Source: Gramella sp. Hel_I_59 (GTDB taxonomy: Bacteria > Bacteroidota > Bacteroidia > Flavobacteriales > Flavobacteriaceae). From it: a DNA stretch of 64,000 bases. The position numbers and the translations under genes are program-made. How positions within the stretch are numbered: the stretch's first letter is position 1; each line of letters begins with the position of its first letter. The stretch lies in NCBI RefSeq assembly GCF_006714895.1, contig NZ_VFME01000001.1, forward strand, positions 2,604,001 to 2,668,000. Direction: 5' to 3'. Shown here piece by piece: positions 38,876 through 48,633 of this stretch. The notes below the pieces were generated by a model, which was given only the letters and a program-made list of their open reading frames with translations, did not search any database and was not told the DNA's origin.

Positions 38876-40725
38876 TAAAGTTTCTTGTTTTTAATTTGAT
38901 CAATTTCTAAGTTCAAGGCTGCTGCATTGATAATATCCATATTTGCAAATGGCCATCTTTTCAAATTCTTCCGCTCGAATGCTTTTAATTTTACTTGTTC
39001 CATATAATCAAAACCTAAATGTCCATTCTCAAAATAATCTCCTACATTTTTTTCAAGGTTTGGATTCTGATAAATTTCCACCCAATTATGTCCTAAAAAT
39101 AGGCGATATCTCCCTTTAGGGCTTTTTGCTTTAACCAGTCTTTTGATCAGTATATTATCAATTTTAGATCTCAAAGCCCATATTGGAAATCTCAAAATAC
39201 TTGGAGCATTTTGAGCAATTAATGGAATCTGGCTTGTGGGAATTCCCCCTAAGTCTTTAAGAATTGGAATTTGTTTCCCTAAATTATTAATGAATTTGTG
39301 ATTTAAACGTTCATTAGGATGAATACTACTAGTATATCTCAACACTCTCATTGACATACCAGGACAATAGCTTCTATATTTATAATTGTTTATTAAAATT
39401 TGCTTTCCCATAGGGATTCGTGTATGGGTGTACCACAAAAACAATTCATCAACTAGTTCAATATATTTTAATTTGTGTGATTCAATTCTTTGGAATAGTT
39501 CATTTAAATCATTTTCAATATTCTTTGCTAGGCTACTTTTAGATATTTTAAGCTCTCTCGCTTTGATTGTTTTTGAACTATAGAAACTTAAATAATGATC
39601 GACAGTCCTTTTTTTCCAGTTTTCGAAATTTTCTTTAGAATTTTCTTCAAATTTATAATCCCTGGAAAACAAGGAATGTCTAACAAAGTTCTTTCGTTGA
39701 TACTCTTTTGATGAAAATCTTTTTATAGTTCTACCTGTAAGTGCAGTCGATAAATCACCTATAAGTAATACATCTTTTTTTTCAACTCTAATATTTTCTA
39801 AAATTTCCAACCATGAACAAAGATATACCCCTTCTGTTTTACTCACATATTCTTCTATGAGCTCCAAATTTGGAAAATTTATTAATGTGTCCGAGTAATT
39901 TTTGTAATCTGCATTTGTTCTTTTTGCTAATTTACGAGCAACACTAATTTCATAACTATCATTAGGTCCATATGAGATACACTTAATGTCCTTTTTTTCA
40001 GGTAGGGCACCTAATAAAATCCTGCTATCTATACCACCACTTAAGGCTACAGAAAGCTCCTTCTCTTCTTTTAATAAAATATCTAATTCTTCCTTGAATA
40101 ATTTCCAGTAATCATTTACTAAATTCGTAGTATCGCCAGTAAGTGTAGAGTTAAAGAGACTATTATCATATTTTGTATCCAGAATGTCTCCCTCGTAATT
40201 GAATCTTATCCATTCTCCCGGTAAGATTCTTTTACAGTTTTCCAGAATGGTTCTAGAGCCTATAGAAGAGTATTCGGGTAAGGTAGTACGTTGAATAATA
40301 CCTGTCTCATCAAATTTGACATCGGTGAAGTTGCCTAATAAAATTATACTATTAGAAACAAAAAAACCTTCCTCTGATTTTAAATAATAAAGGGGATAAA
40401 CTCCAATAGGATCATTACATAGGACGACTTCTGATTTTTTTTTGTCAAAAATAAAACTTGAGAAAGAACCAGTAATATTTTCTTTAACGGGCCATGAAGC
40501 AAAAATGGAATCTATGGCTTGTTCTTCCTGGACATTTACTCTTTCATTAAAAGCCTCAAAATTCCTTAGATATCCCTGATTAATGTATATGTTAGATTCA
40601 CCCTCCTTATAAAATTCAACCTCATCTATTATTAGATCTAGTGGACCTAATTTCTTCAAATCAAAACTAGCGGATAAGTTTTTCAACTTATCATTCAGAT
40701 ATTTATTGCTTAAAAGAAATCTCAT
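38875..40725 (-). CDS. Asparagine-synthase-like amidotransferase lacking the glutaminase cysteine
   Basis: A 616-residue protein with the two-domain asparagine synthetase layout. The N-terminal Ntn-type domain includes GSFSSFIFDKKKSEVVLCND and GVYPLYYL, and the ATP-pyrophosphatase domain has the PP-loop SGGIDSR (229-235). The protein begins MRFLL, so the catalytic Cys2 that releases ammonia from glutamine is absent and there is no Cys within the first 100 residues. Relatives in O-antigen loci (the WbpS/WbmI type) amidate uronic-acid sugars. I therefore infer amidation of a sugar or of a glycan-linked carboxylate, with free ammonia or another source. Confidence 0.8.
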   Translation of the reverse strand: MRFLLSNKYLNDKLKNLSASFDLKKLGPLDLIIDEVEFYKEGESNIYINQGYLRNFEAFNERVNVQEEQAIDSIFASWPVKENITGSFSSFIFDKKKSEVVLCNDPIGVYPLYYLKSEEGFFVSNSIILLGNFTDVKFDETGIIQRTTLPEYSSIGSRTILENCKRILPGEWIRFNYEGDILDTKYDNSLFNSTLTGDTTNLVNDYWKLFKEELDILLKEEKELSVALSGGIDSRILLGALPEKKDIKCISYGPNDSYEISVARKLAKRTNADYKNYSDTLINFPNLELIEEYVSKTEGVYLCSWLEILENIRVEKKDVLLIGDLSTALTGRTIKRFSSKEYQRKNFVRHSLFSRDYKFEENSKENFENWKKRTVDHYLSFYSSKTIKARELKISKSSLAKNIENDLNELFQRIESHKLKYIELVDELFLWYTHTRIPMGKQILINNYKYRSYCPGMSMRVLRYTSSIHPNERLNHKFINNLGKQIPILKDLGGIPTSQIPLIAQNAPSILRFPIWALRSKIDNILIKRLVKAKSPKGRYRLFLGHNWVEIYQNPNLEKNVGDYFENGHLGFDYMEQVKLKAFERKNLKRWPFANMDIINAAALNLEIDQIKNKKL

Positions 40726-40757
40726 CTAAATTCGGTTTATTTAGGAGGTCAAGTCCC

Positions 40758-42302
40758 CTAGGACTGATCCAGTAAGTACTTACCCCAATAAAGACTTTTA
40801 TCCCAACTTTTATTCATTATCTTAAAATAAGCAATTGGATTCTTAATGGTTTGTTTTCTATAAAATTTCAGAAACATGGATAGTTTATAGCCATATCTCT
40901 GTTCTAAGGTATAATATTTAAGAATCAGAGCCATCACTGTAGGCGATGGCTTTGGTTGGGGAGATTCAGCTTCCCATTTAAAGACCTTCTTGATACGAAA
41001 ACCTCCCATAGGAGCTTTAAGGTGCGTAATTTCCAAAAAGGGATCATAAATAATATCGCATCCTCTATTCCTTAATTGCATTCCAAAATCTTTATCTTCT
41101 CCATATCCATGTTCAAAAGTATTTGAAAAGCGAACATTTTCTAAAAATTCACTTTTAACTATAGAATTACCTGCACCAAAGGTTCCCCATTGTTTAATTT
41201 TCTTAAAAATGATATTTTCATCAGGTTGCCTATAGGCTGTATTAATCATGTTAACACCAAGTCTTCGAATTTCGCTTAAGGCATCGCTTAATACACTGGA
41301 GGCTATTCGGTTATCATCATCACATAAAAAAACCCAATCTGAAATGACCTTTTCAAGTCCAAGATTTCTAGCATAACATACTCCAGTCCGCTGTGTAAAA
41401 ATATGGACTAACTGAAATGGCCATTTTTCTTTAACTAGGCCTTGTAAATCAGAGGTATGATCCTCTCCCGGTTTTTGCTCAATTAAAATAACCTGATATG
41501 GAGTTAGGCTCTGATTTCTAAGGTCATTCAAGACCTGTTTTACCTGTTCAGTCCTACCTATAGTTGGTAAAATGACATCTATGTTGTTTGATAATTGACT
41601 TAACTGAGTAGATTTAATAGGTAGATCCCGTAGATCAATTTCTTTTTTAAACTTTTTGCTATTAAAAAAGGCAGAAATATATGATTTAATAGGTATATTT
41701 TTTTCCTTACTTATAAAGCAAAAGAATAGTATTGTTGTCCATATTGTCGTGTAATGACTATATACAAACCTGAACAAATCTGAATTATCTGCATTTATTT
41801 TTTTGACCAAAGGTATTTCTCTATTCACTATTAAGCTCGGTACTGAATAGCAAAAAAGTCCGTTTTCTAAACCTATTTTGGCAATAGAGTTTAATAAAAA
41901 ACCAAAATCTGATTCTTTAGAAAAAAAATGTTTAAATTTTAATAAGGTATTTCCTTTGATCCCTCCAACATCTGTGCTCATGAACCAGGTACCATAAGAA
42001 ACATTCCTGTTTACATTCACATATGGCATATGATCAATATAACCAACCGCCCTGGGTAAGTATTCAGAATAAACAGCATAAGAAGCCATGATTAGATCAT
42101 GATGAAAAATTTTATTTATTTCTTCAAGATTTAAGTCTTTATATATTCTTTCTTCGCACCATAGAATCAATTCTTCAGGATATTCCTTAGCCAGATACCA
42201 AAATGCTGAAATGCAATTTAAACTCCCCACAGGAATCGAATCTCCACCAATTGATAATATATCAATCAGTTGGCCAGCATGACGATGGATTAATATTTTC
42301 AA
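40758..42302 (-). CDS. GT2 glycosyltransferase with a ~230-residue unrecognised N-terminal domain
   Basis: A 514-residue protein. Residues ~245-470 are a GT2 domain: IDVILPTIGRTEQVKQVLNDL, RTGVCYARNLGLEKV, WVFLCDDDNRI (metal-binding DDD) and the EHGYGEDKDFGMQLRNRG acid block. Residues 1-235 begin MKILIHRHAGQLIDILSIGG and contain a hydrophobic segment (YTTIWTTILFFCFISK); I recognise no family there. A two-step or membrane-targeted enzyme is possible. It lies 32 bases upstream of the amidotransferase gene. Confidence 0.78.
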   Translation of the reverse strand: MKILIHRHAGQLIDILSIGGDSIPVGSLNCISAFWYLAKEYPEELILWCEERIYKDLNLEEINKIFHHDLIMASYAVYSEYLPRAVGYIDHMPYVNVNRNVSYGTWFMSTDVGGIKGNTLLKFKHFFSKESDFGFLLNSIAKIGLENGLFCYSVPSLIVNREIPLVKKINADNSDLFRFVYSHYTTIWTTILFFCFISKEKNIPIKSYISAFFNSKKFKKEIDLRDLPIKSTQLSQLSNNIDVILPTIGRTEQVKQVLNDLRNQSLTPYQVILIEQKPGEDHTSDLQGLVKEKWPFQLVHIFTQRTGVCYARNLGLEKVISDWVFLCDDDNRIASSVLSDALSEIRRLGVNMINTAYRQPDENIIFKKIKQWGTFGAGNSIVKSEFLENVRFSNTFEHGYGEDKDFGMQLRNRGCDIIYDPFLEITHLKAPMGGFRIKKVFKWEAESPQPKPSPTVMALILKYYTLEQRYGYKLSMFLKFYRKQTIKNPIAYFKIMNKSWDKSLYWGKYLLDQS

Positions 42303-42331
42303 TTTATTTAAAAATTAAAATTTCTAATAGC

Positions 42332-43282
42332 TTATTTAATTAGTGTCACTTTTTCAATAATCTTGTCCAGGGCCAATTTTCTTTGTTCCCAAATAAAGCT
42401 TTCTCCCTTATTACTAATTTTATTATAAACTGAAATGCATTTATTTATTCTTTCAATAAATTCAGAGGAAGACATATTTTCAATATAATTAAATAGGTCA
42501 GATGGTTCAGTGAAATTCGAATAATCTATAAAACTTTCTTTAGGGAAAATTTGATAAATATTATTGCCCTTCCCATAATAAATAGGCAAACAATAATTCT
42601 CTATACTATCCCATATCTTCTCTGTGATATAATTATGAGCCATGGTATTTTCAAAGCATAGGTTAAAATTATAACTTTTTAAAATTTCAATTTTTCTGTC
42701 CTTCCAATTTCCTCTTCTGGAATTTTCTACTACAATACCTTCCGGCCATCCTCTACCGTAAATATCAAAAAGATCTTTTTCAAAACCCTTTAAAGCAATC
42801 TTGGTCCTTATCTTAATAAGATCAATATCATCTCCATTATTAAGCAAAGGTGATGAGTCAATTCCTTTAAAATAAGACATGAGGGCAACAACCCTCCTAT
42901 TTTTAAGTTCAAAATCGTCTGATATTTGAGCTAACTTTTTGGATATATTTTTTGCATGAAAATTTAAACCTGTTGTAAATACATCGCGTGTATAAATATT
43001 CATAAAATGGCACTTAATAAATCCACCTAAAACCTTTTCAACCGATTTAAAACTAGTATTAAATCGTGGCTCCAAAGTCCAAACCAGAAATTTCTTATTT
43101 ATCAGGGAAAAAATAAAATACTTTTTTAAATGCTTATAGTTTTGAGAAATTAAAATATCTGCATCCATTATATTTCCCGTTAATACAATTCCATTACTCC
43201 TTAGGTATTCTAAATCTCTTTCGTTCTCAAATGGGGTAAATACGAAACTTTTAATTTTATATAGCTTTATAAAATTTTCCAT
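42332..43282 (-). CDS. GT10-type (alpha-fucosyltransferase-like) glycosyltransferase
   Basis: A 316-residue protein with the GT10 core motif NFNLCFENTMAHNYITEKIW followed by CLPIYYGKGN, the FEN...YITEK...PIYYG block that binds GDP-fucose in this family. The N-terminal half is divergent. Known GT10 members transfer L-fucose to GlcNAc or Gal, so a fucose-like branch sugar is inferred. No GDP-fucose synthesis genes are in the window. It starts one base before the next GT4 stop. Confidence 0.82.
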   Translation of the reverse strand: MENFIKLYKIKSFVFTPFENERDLEYLRSNGIVLTGNIMDADILISQNYKHLKKYFIFSLINKKFLVWTLEPRFNTSFKSVEKVLGGFIKCHFMNIYTRDVFTTGLNFHAKNISKKLAQISDDFELKNRRVVALMSYFKGIDSSPLLNNGDDIDLIKIRTKIALKGFEKDLFDIYGRGWPEGIVVENSRRGNWKDRKIEILKSYNFNLCFENTMAHNYITEKIWDSIENYCLPIYYGKGNNIYQIFPKESFIDYSNFTEPSDLFNYIENMSSSEFIERINKCISVYNKISNKGESFIWEQRKLALDKIIEKVTLIK

Positions 43283-44428
43283 TCAATTAGAATTTTTCAA
43301 AATATCTTCAAAAAATTTTATGTTTTTGTCAGCCACAACCTGCGCATCAAATTTGTGTAAAATACGCTTTCTTGCATTTCTACCAAATTCCAATCTCAAA
43401 CGAGGATTCTCAATAAGCTGGATAATCTTATCTGCATACTCTAAGTGACGTTTTGGGTTAAGCGTATAGCCGGTTTCGCCATCAATCATGACTTCTTGTG
43501 CCCAGCCTATATTGGAAGTAACCATGGCCTTTTCCATTGCCATGGCTTCCAGCCAGGTCATAGGCAAGGCTTCTGCAAAACTAGGTAAAACAACAACGCT
43601 AGCCTTTTTAATCTCTTCAGCTATTTCGCGGTATGGTATAACTCCTAAGAAATGGATTTTTTCTTTTGCCTCTTCGGTCAATTTTTCCTTGAAGAGCTTA
43701 AAAGTCGAATTTCTTTCCAATATATCTACAACATCCCTTCCTACCAGAATTAACCGGGATTCAGGTTTCTTTACTACAATATGATTGAAGATCTCAGCCA
43801 GTTCCAGCACTCCCTTTTTCCGGATAATAGTTCCGAAATAAAGTATAGTATTTTCCTTGATTAAGGAAGTTGATGGTAAAAATATATTCGCGTCGACAGA
43901 ATTGGGAATTACCGTGTATTCATTTTTTACTCTAAAAACATTATTAGTTGTTTTACCGGTAAAATCACTTACTGAAATAATAGCATCTGCATTCTTAAAG
44001 GCTTTTTTCTCAAAAAACCTGTTTTTAAACTTTTGTTTTCTTCCTTCCAGGTGACAAAAATAGGCATCACTACCATTCAACCTCATTACCACAGGACATT
44101 CAATTTCCATTAACGCACTAATTCCTGTCCAGTCAGGCACTTCAAGAAGGTCAATTTGATCTGCCAAAATGGAATTATTGATATATTTCTGAAGATACTT
44201 TCGATAGAAATACCAACCTAAAACAGGATATTTTTGTTGGGCGATAAAGTGGAAATTAATCCCATCTTCCTCAACTACCAGGCTTTGCTTCTGTCCGTAA
44301 ACAAAAATACTTACCTGAATATTATATTTAATTAATGCATTCGCCACATTTTGAATACTAGTACCCAAACCGCCTGAAGCCGTAGAGAGTTTATGAGGAT
44401 ACTCCGGAGTTAAAAAAGCTATGTGCAT
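43283..44428 (-). CDS. GT4 family glycosyltransferase
   Basis: A 381-residue GT-B protein with an N-terminal IAFLTPEYPHKLSTASGGLG and DLLEVPDWTGISAL. The C-terminal domain has ILYFGTIIRKKGVLELAEIF, LILVGRD and the signature region VVLPSFAEALPMTWLEAMAM. The glycogen-synthase-like N-terminal SGGLG loop is typical of GT4. It lies 3 bases from the unassigned GT-B-like gene upstream. Substrate unknown. Confidence 0.9.
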   Translation of the reverse strand: MHIAFLTPEYPHKLSTASGGLGTSIQNVANALIKYNIQVSIFVYGQKQSLVVEEDGINFHFIAQQKYPVLGWYFYRKYLQKYINNSILADQIDLLEVPDWTGISALMEIECPVVMRLNGSDAYFCHLEGRKQKFKNRFFEKKAFKNADAIISVSDFTGKTTNNVFRVKNEYTVIPNSVDANIFLPSTSLIKENTILYFGTIIRKKGVLELAEIFNHIVVKKPESRLILVGRDVVDILERNSTFKLFKEKLTEEAKEKIHFLGVIPYREIAEEIKKASVVVLPSFAEALPMTWLEAMAMEKAMVTSNIGWAQEVMIDGETGYTLNPKRHLEYADKIIQLIENPRLRLEFGRNARKRILHKFDAQVVADKNIKFFEDILKNSN

Positions 44429-44431
44429 AGT

Positions 44432-45832
44432 TTATTCATTTTTTTCAGCAATTTCACCAATAGCTTTAGTAATTCTGGAGGTTGCTTTTTGTCCTGGGAG
44501 ATCGTTTATAATTCCGAACCATTTTTCAGCTAATTCTATAGTTTGAGTAATCTTTCCATCCACAACCTGGAGGATGGTTTTCTTTATTTCTTCCTTTGAA
44601 TTAATCCAAAGCACCGCATTTCTATCTGGCATAGACCGGAAATGAACATAATTATAGATTACTGAAACATCCTTAAGCATTACCTCGCCTTCCGGATCAT
44701 AATTTATAAATGCACAGGGTTTTTTATAGGATACATAATCAAAAACCATAGACGAGCCCAGATTAATGACCATAAAAGTATTATTGATAATACTTGTTTG
44801 CAGGGAATTATCATATTTTTCAGGGATCATCTCATTCCAATGGTCGCCTAAGGTTTTCCATGCAGGAACTATAGGAACAATAATATCTTTAAATTCATCG
44901 AGAATCTTCTCGTATCTATTTGAAAAATCTACAGGAGCCCTTCGAAAAATTATACCCATATTATGGCCGTTCCGGTTCAAATCTTTAACCGCTAAGGCTA
45001 CATCTTTTAAATAAACCTGATCCCCAGGCGACGTGGTAATGTCATCTCCGGAAAAGCAGAGGTACTTTCTTCCCTTTTTTAAATCGTAACGAGAATAAAA
45101 TTCAGATTCCGGAATTATAAACTCCGAATCAAAATGAAACTGAAATTGGGGTGTTCCGGTAACCAATATCCTAGCCTCATCAACCCAAGGATAATAAGTT
45201 ACAAGTTCTGCTTTCATATGATGGCTCCATACTAAGTAATAGTCAGTATCCAGAACTTTGGTCCCTTTAGGTAAATTATCCCAGGAAAAAATAAAACATA
45301 CTGTGGGTATACCAAGATCCCTGGCTGCTAAAATGGGAGCAACCGTAGTTAAAGCTCGCTGAGTGCTACAAAAAAGTACTTCCGGTTTTTCTTTTTTCAA
45401 AACCTCCAGACAATGCTTGAAATAAGGAGTTTTTCTTTCAGCCTTCTCCATATTACTCTGTAACCGAATAACCCCATTCTTATTCGAATTCCTTCTTATT
45501 AAAGATGAGACTACAACATTCTTAATTCGTTTTTTTATTCCGCTACCTTTAGAAGGGAATTTATAAGATTGATATACCTGGTCTCGGAAATTTTCAGTAA
45601 AAAAGTTTAATTCAGCATCTATTTTAGCTCTTTTATAAAGATCTGCTATTGGTCCTGGTTTTCCTTCAAGTTTGATTTCAGAATATCCCATTTCAGATAT
45701 ATCTGCTCCGGTAAGATTCCAGTAAGTCAAATCAAGGTTATGCCTGGTGGCATCATCAGGAAAGGAACTATATATAAAATTCCTGATCCCAACTCCATCT
45801 GGTATTAAAATAAAGACTTTTCTTTTGTTCAA
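44432..45832 (-). CDS. Unassigned GT-B-like protein beside neuC; candidate nonulosonic acid transferase
   Basis: A 466-residue protein I do not recognise as a named family. It starts KVFILIPDGVGIRNFIYSSF and has a two-domain look with KPEVLFCSTQRALTTVAPIL (about 140-165) and VLWS-like YYLVWSHHMKAEL. Near the C-terminus it has MVINLGSSMVFDYVSYKKPC then AFINYDP, reminiscent of the C-terminal motif of CDP-glycerol glycerophosphotransferases and other GT-B enzymes that use CMP/CDP donors. It starts one base after neuC ends. No known sialyltransferase family was recognised in the locus, so this gene is a candidate for that step, by inference only. Confidence 0.6.
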   Translation of the reverse strand: MNKRKVFILIPDGVGIRNFIYSSFPDDATRHNLDLTYWNLTGADISEMGYSEIKLEGKPGPIADLYKRAKIDAELNFFTENFRDQVYQSYKFPSKGSGIKKRIKNVVVSSLIRRNSNKNGVIRLQSNMEKAERKTPYFKHCLEVLKKEKPEVLFCSTQRALTTVAPILAARDLGIPTVCFIFSWDNLPKGTKVLDTDYYLVWSHHMKAELVTYYPWVDEARILVTGTPQFQFHFDSEFIIPESEFYSRYDLKKGRKYLCFSGDDITTSPGDQVYLKDVALAVKDLNRNGHNMGIIFRRAPVDFSNRYEKILDEFKDIIVPIVPAWKTLGDHWNEMIPEKYDNSLQTSIINNTFMVINLGSSMVFDYVSYKKPCAFINYDPEGEVMLKDVSVIYNYVHFRSMPDRNAVLWINSKEEIKKTILQVVDGKITQTIELAEKWFGIINDLPGQKATSRITKAIGEIAEKNE

Positions 45833-45833
45833 A

Positions 45834-46958
45834 TTAGCTTAGATCTCTAAATTGTTTTTGATGTTCAGTTCGCCAAACCTCTGTACTTTTTAAGGTTCGC
45901 AAGAATCCCTCTGAACTTTTTCCATTACCAAAATTAGTGTTTTCAGAAGGAAATGTTAGGGTTCCTATTTTAGAAATAGCGTCTAAAATTTCGTTTTCAG
46001 CATACCCACAATTAATAATTTGGGAATCCTTAGATCTGTTGTTTTGGCGACTTCCAATATTTATAGAAGGCACTTTATAGTAAGGTGCTTCCCTTACCCC
46101 TGCACTACTATTCCCAATCATAAATTCTGCTTCCTTCAACAGACTTAAAAAATATTCAAAACGAAGTGAAGGAATAATCCTGAACCGGTCATTACTTTTC
46201 AGCTTTTTAATCTGTACCATGACCTCATTGCTTCCTAAATCATTATTCGGATAAATGATCACATAGTTCCTGTTAGATTTCAGGATTGCATTTATAAAAT
46301 TTTCTGTGTATTCCGCAATATGGTTCACCTCTGTTGTTACAGGATGAAACATGGCAACTGCATATGTTTGAAAATTGATTTCGTAATACTGTTTTACAGT
46401 GGCCAGATCTGGTAATGTGTCTGAAAACATGATATCAATATCCGGTGAGCCTATCACATAAATTGAAGACGCCAGTTCTCCCATTTGGATCAGCCTTTTT
46501 TCTGCCTCTTCATTCGCTACAAAATGAATATGACTTAATTTACTCACACTATGCCGAATCAACTCATCAACAGTTCCAGATAGCTCTCCGCCTTCCACGT
46601 GGGCCACTAGAATATTATTTAAAGATCCTACGATAGCTCCTGCTAATGTTTCTACTCTATCTCCGTGAATTACGATCATATCTGGCATTAAATCTATTAC
46701 AGCTGCGGAGATTCCCTCAATACTTTTAGCGAGAGTAAGATCCATGGCGGAAGATGCAGTATGATTTTTAAAAGCAGTGATGTTTTTGAAACCACATTTT
46801 TCTATTTCGATATAAGTATAGCCGTATTGCTCCTGCAGGTGCATTCCGGTTGCAAGAATATGATATTCGAAATCATTATTCTTTTCAAGAATCTGTATAA
46901 GCGGTTTGAGTTTTCCAAAATCTGCCCTTGTGCCCGTAAGAAATAACACTTTCTTCAT
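45834..46958 (-). CDS. neuC: UDP-N-acetylglucosamine 2-epimerase (hydrolysing), NeuC type
   Basis: It converts UDP-GlcNAc to ManNAc plus UDP, the entry to sialic acid synthesis. The 374 residues have the NeuC opening LFLTGTRADFGKLKPLI, then MIVIHGDRVETLAGAI, VAHVEGGELSGTVDELIRHS, FHPVTTE and IGNSSAGVREAPYYKVPSIN. The LegG enzymes of legionaminic acid synthesis are close relatives and cannot be excluded, although no LegB/C/H-type genes are in the window. It lies upstream of the unassigned GT-B-like gene. Confidence 0.9.
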   Translation of the reverse strand: MKKVLFLTGTRADFGKLKPLIQILEKNNDFEYHILATGMHLQEQYGYTYIEIEKCGFKNITAFKNHTASSAMDLTLAKSIEGISAAVIDLMPDMIVIHGDRVETLAGAIVGSLNNILVAHVEGGELSGTVDELIRHSVSKLSHIHFVANEEAEKRLIQMGELASSIYVIGSPDIDIMFSDTLPDLATVKQYYEINFQTYAVAMFHPVTTEVNHIAEYTENFINAILKSNRNYVIIYPNNDLGSNEVMVQIKKLKSNDRFRIIPSLRFEYFLSLLKEAEFMIGNSSAGVREAPYYKVPSINIGSRQNNRSKDSQIINCGYAENEILDAISKIGTLTFPSENTNFGNGKSSEGFLRTLKSTEVWRTEHQKQFRDLS

Positions 46959-46973
46959 TCTTTTGATGCTAAA

Positions 46974-47876
46974 TTATTTAAGGCTTTTATTTAGTGCAAT
47001 GGTTAGTTCTCCACATCTAAAATACTCAAATCCGAATTGCTCAAGTATTTTATTGATTTCTGAACGACAATTGAATTCATCATGGATTTCCATCGCTATG
47101 CATTTAGTAAATTGGAGGAAACTAAGATCTGCATCTTTCGAGGTAAACACCTCTTTTTCTGCTCCTTCTATATCGATCTTTAAAATATCTATTACTGACC
47201 AATTAAAATCTTTCATCAGCTGATTTACGGAAAATGCTGGTATACCTTTCTCATGATTAATCTCCTTTACTCGTCTGGCCCAATCTAGCCTATCTCTAAA
47301 GTCATTTATTATCTCAACCTTAGAATTACTACTCCATAATGCTGCATTTAATAATGAAACATTTTTATTTTTTGGAAGGTTATAATTCAAAACCTCATAA
47401 TTACCTATATCAGGTTCTAAACAAATGATATTACAATTCTTAAATATTTTTAGAAAAAATAATGAAGTAAGACCAATATTACCTCCAGCGTCAATTATAT
47501 TTAAAACTTTCCCTCCTGGAAATTTAAAATGGTTTTTATAGGATTTTACTACAGGCAAATATTCGCTCCAGAAAAAGATCTGTTGAAAAACATCGAGATC
47601 ACTGGAAGGATCCCTCCTAATTTTAATTTGATTATCTGACAAGTCTCCAAAATTTCCAATAAAAGCTTTTGATGTTCTTTCAATTAACCTTCCTCTAAAC
47701 CGAACCAGATAGTTAAAATACCTGTAAAATTCTATTTCTTCTCTACTTGGTTCAAGACCAATATTTTTTTTAAATAAATAACTAACAACAATAAATTGGT
47801 AATGAAAACTAAGAAAAAGAAAGCCTCGAATCTTACTTTTTTGTAACCCTATTTTTAAGACTTTCATATATTTCAA
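46974..47876 (-). CDS. FkbM family methyltransferase
   Basis: A 300-residue protein with a leading hydrophobic region and an FkbM core. Motif I is VLNIIDAGGNIGLTSLFFL, followed by IICLEPDIGNYEVLNYNL and the diagnostic SVIDILKIDIEGAEKEVF. FkbM enzymes O-methylate sugars or polyketide-type alcohols. It lies between neuB and neuC, separated only by a GT2 gene, so methylation of the sialic-type sugar or its neighbour is plausible. Its start overlaps the GT2 gene by 44 bases; ATG 47867 is an alternative. Confidence 0.85.
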   Translation of the reverse strand: MKYMKVLKIGLQKSKIRGFLFLSFHYQFIVVSYLFKKNIGLEPSREEIEFYRYFNYLVRFRGRLIERTSKAFIGNFGDLSDNQIKIRRDPSSDLDVFQQIFFWSEYLPVVKSYKNHFKFPGGKVLNIIDAGGNIGLTSLFFLKIFKNCNIICLEPDIGNYEVLNYNLPKNKNVSLLNAALWSSNSKVEIINDFRDRLDWARRVKEINHEKGIPAFSVNQLMKDFNWSVIDILKIDIEGAEKEVFTSKDADLSFLQFTKCIAMEIHDEFNCRSEINKILEQFGFEYFRCGELTIALNKSLK

Positions 47877-48633
47877 ACTTCGTTCTTAGCATTTTTAGAT
47901 CATTAACTAGCGTTCTTATATACCTGATATTATTGGTCCAAAAAATCTTTTTTAAAAATGACAGGATGGACCTGGATGGAGTAGAAAAATTCTTATTATA
48001 TAATTGAAATTCTGCAATTGTTTCATTCTTAAATCTATTTCTTGATGAATTTTGAGTTCTATTAATAAAATAAAAATATGTCTCGTTTAGATCTAAAATT
48101 TTATAACCATTTTCTACTACTCTTTTAGACCATTCCTTATCCTCTATAGCCAAAAGTTCTTCATCGAATTTAAAATCTTCCCAGACCTTTTTATTAATAA
48201 GACAACAGGCACCCATTAAACCAAATTGTAAGGGATCTTTTACCTCAAATTGATTATGAAATGCTCTTCTATAATTGTCAAAACTATTGATATACCTTAC
48301 CCCTGCTATATTTTCTCCTTCAAGTACTTTAAAAGTATGCTCAAAGAAGCCAGTTCCTATAGGAACTGAATGGGCACTCAGCAATAAAACATATTTGGAT
48401 TTTGCAAGTGAAATACCTTGATTAATGGCCTTCCCGTAAGTAAAATTATCTATTGTACTAATCTTACAATTATATTGCAGACCTACCTCCCGGCTATTAT
48501 CAGTTGACCCATTATCAACTATTATAATTTCTTTTATATATTTTGAATAGAGATTTGTGAGGATGCTCAGAACATTTTCCAAAGCTTCCGCTTCATTTCT
48601 ATTCCTAATAACAACAGAAATTTGTCTATTCAA
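47833..48633 (-). CDS. GT2 family glycosyltransferase in the nonulosonate module
   Basis: A 266-residue GT-A protein with [49 protein letters not shown] and, in place of the common DDD, a [10 protein letters not shown] segment. The later [16 protein letters not shown] acid block is present. The SAHSVP form occurs in a subset of GT2 enzymes found in surface-glycan loci. It overlaps neuB by 8 bases. It could act on the nonulosonate-containing acceptor. Confidence 0.85.
   Translation of the reverse strand: MNRQISVVIRNRNEAEALENVLSILTNLYSKYIKEIIIVDNGSTDNSREVGLQYNCKISTIDNFTYGKAINQGISLAKSKYVLLLSAHSVPIGTGFFEHTFKVLEGENIAGVRYINSFDNYRRAFHNQFEVKDPLQFGLMGACCLINKKVWEDFKFDEELLAIEDKEWSKRVVENGYKILDLNETYFYFINRTQNSSRNRFKNETIAEFQLYNKNFSTPSRSILSFLKKIFWTNNIRYIRTLVNDLKMLRTKFEIYESLKNRVTKK

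Noticed and set aside
43488..43784. 98-codon plus-strand open frame in the glycan locus
   Set aside because: Antisense to the GT4 gene 43283-44428; the GT4 motifs explain the sequence.
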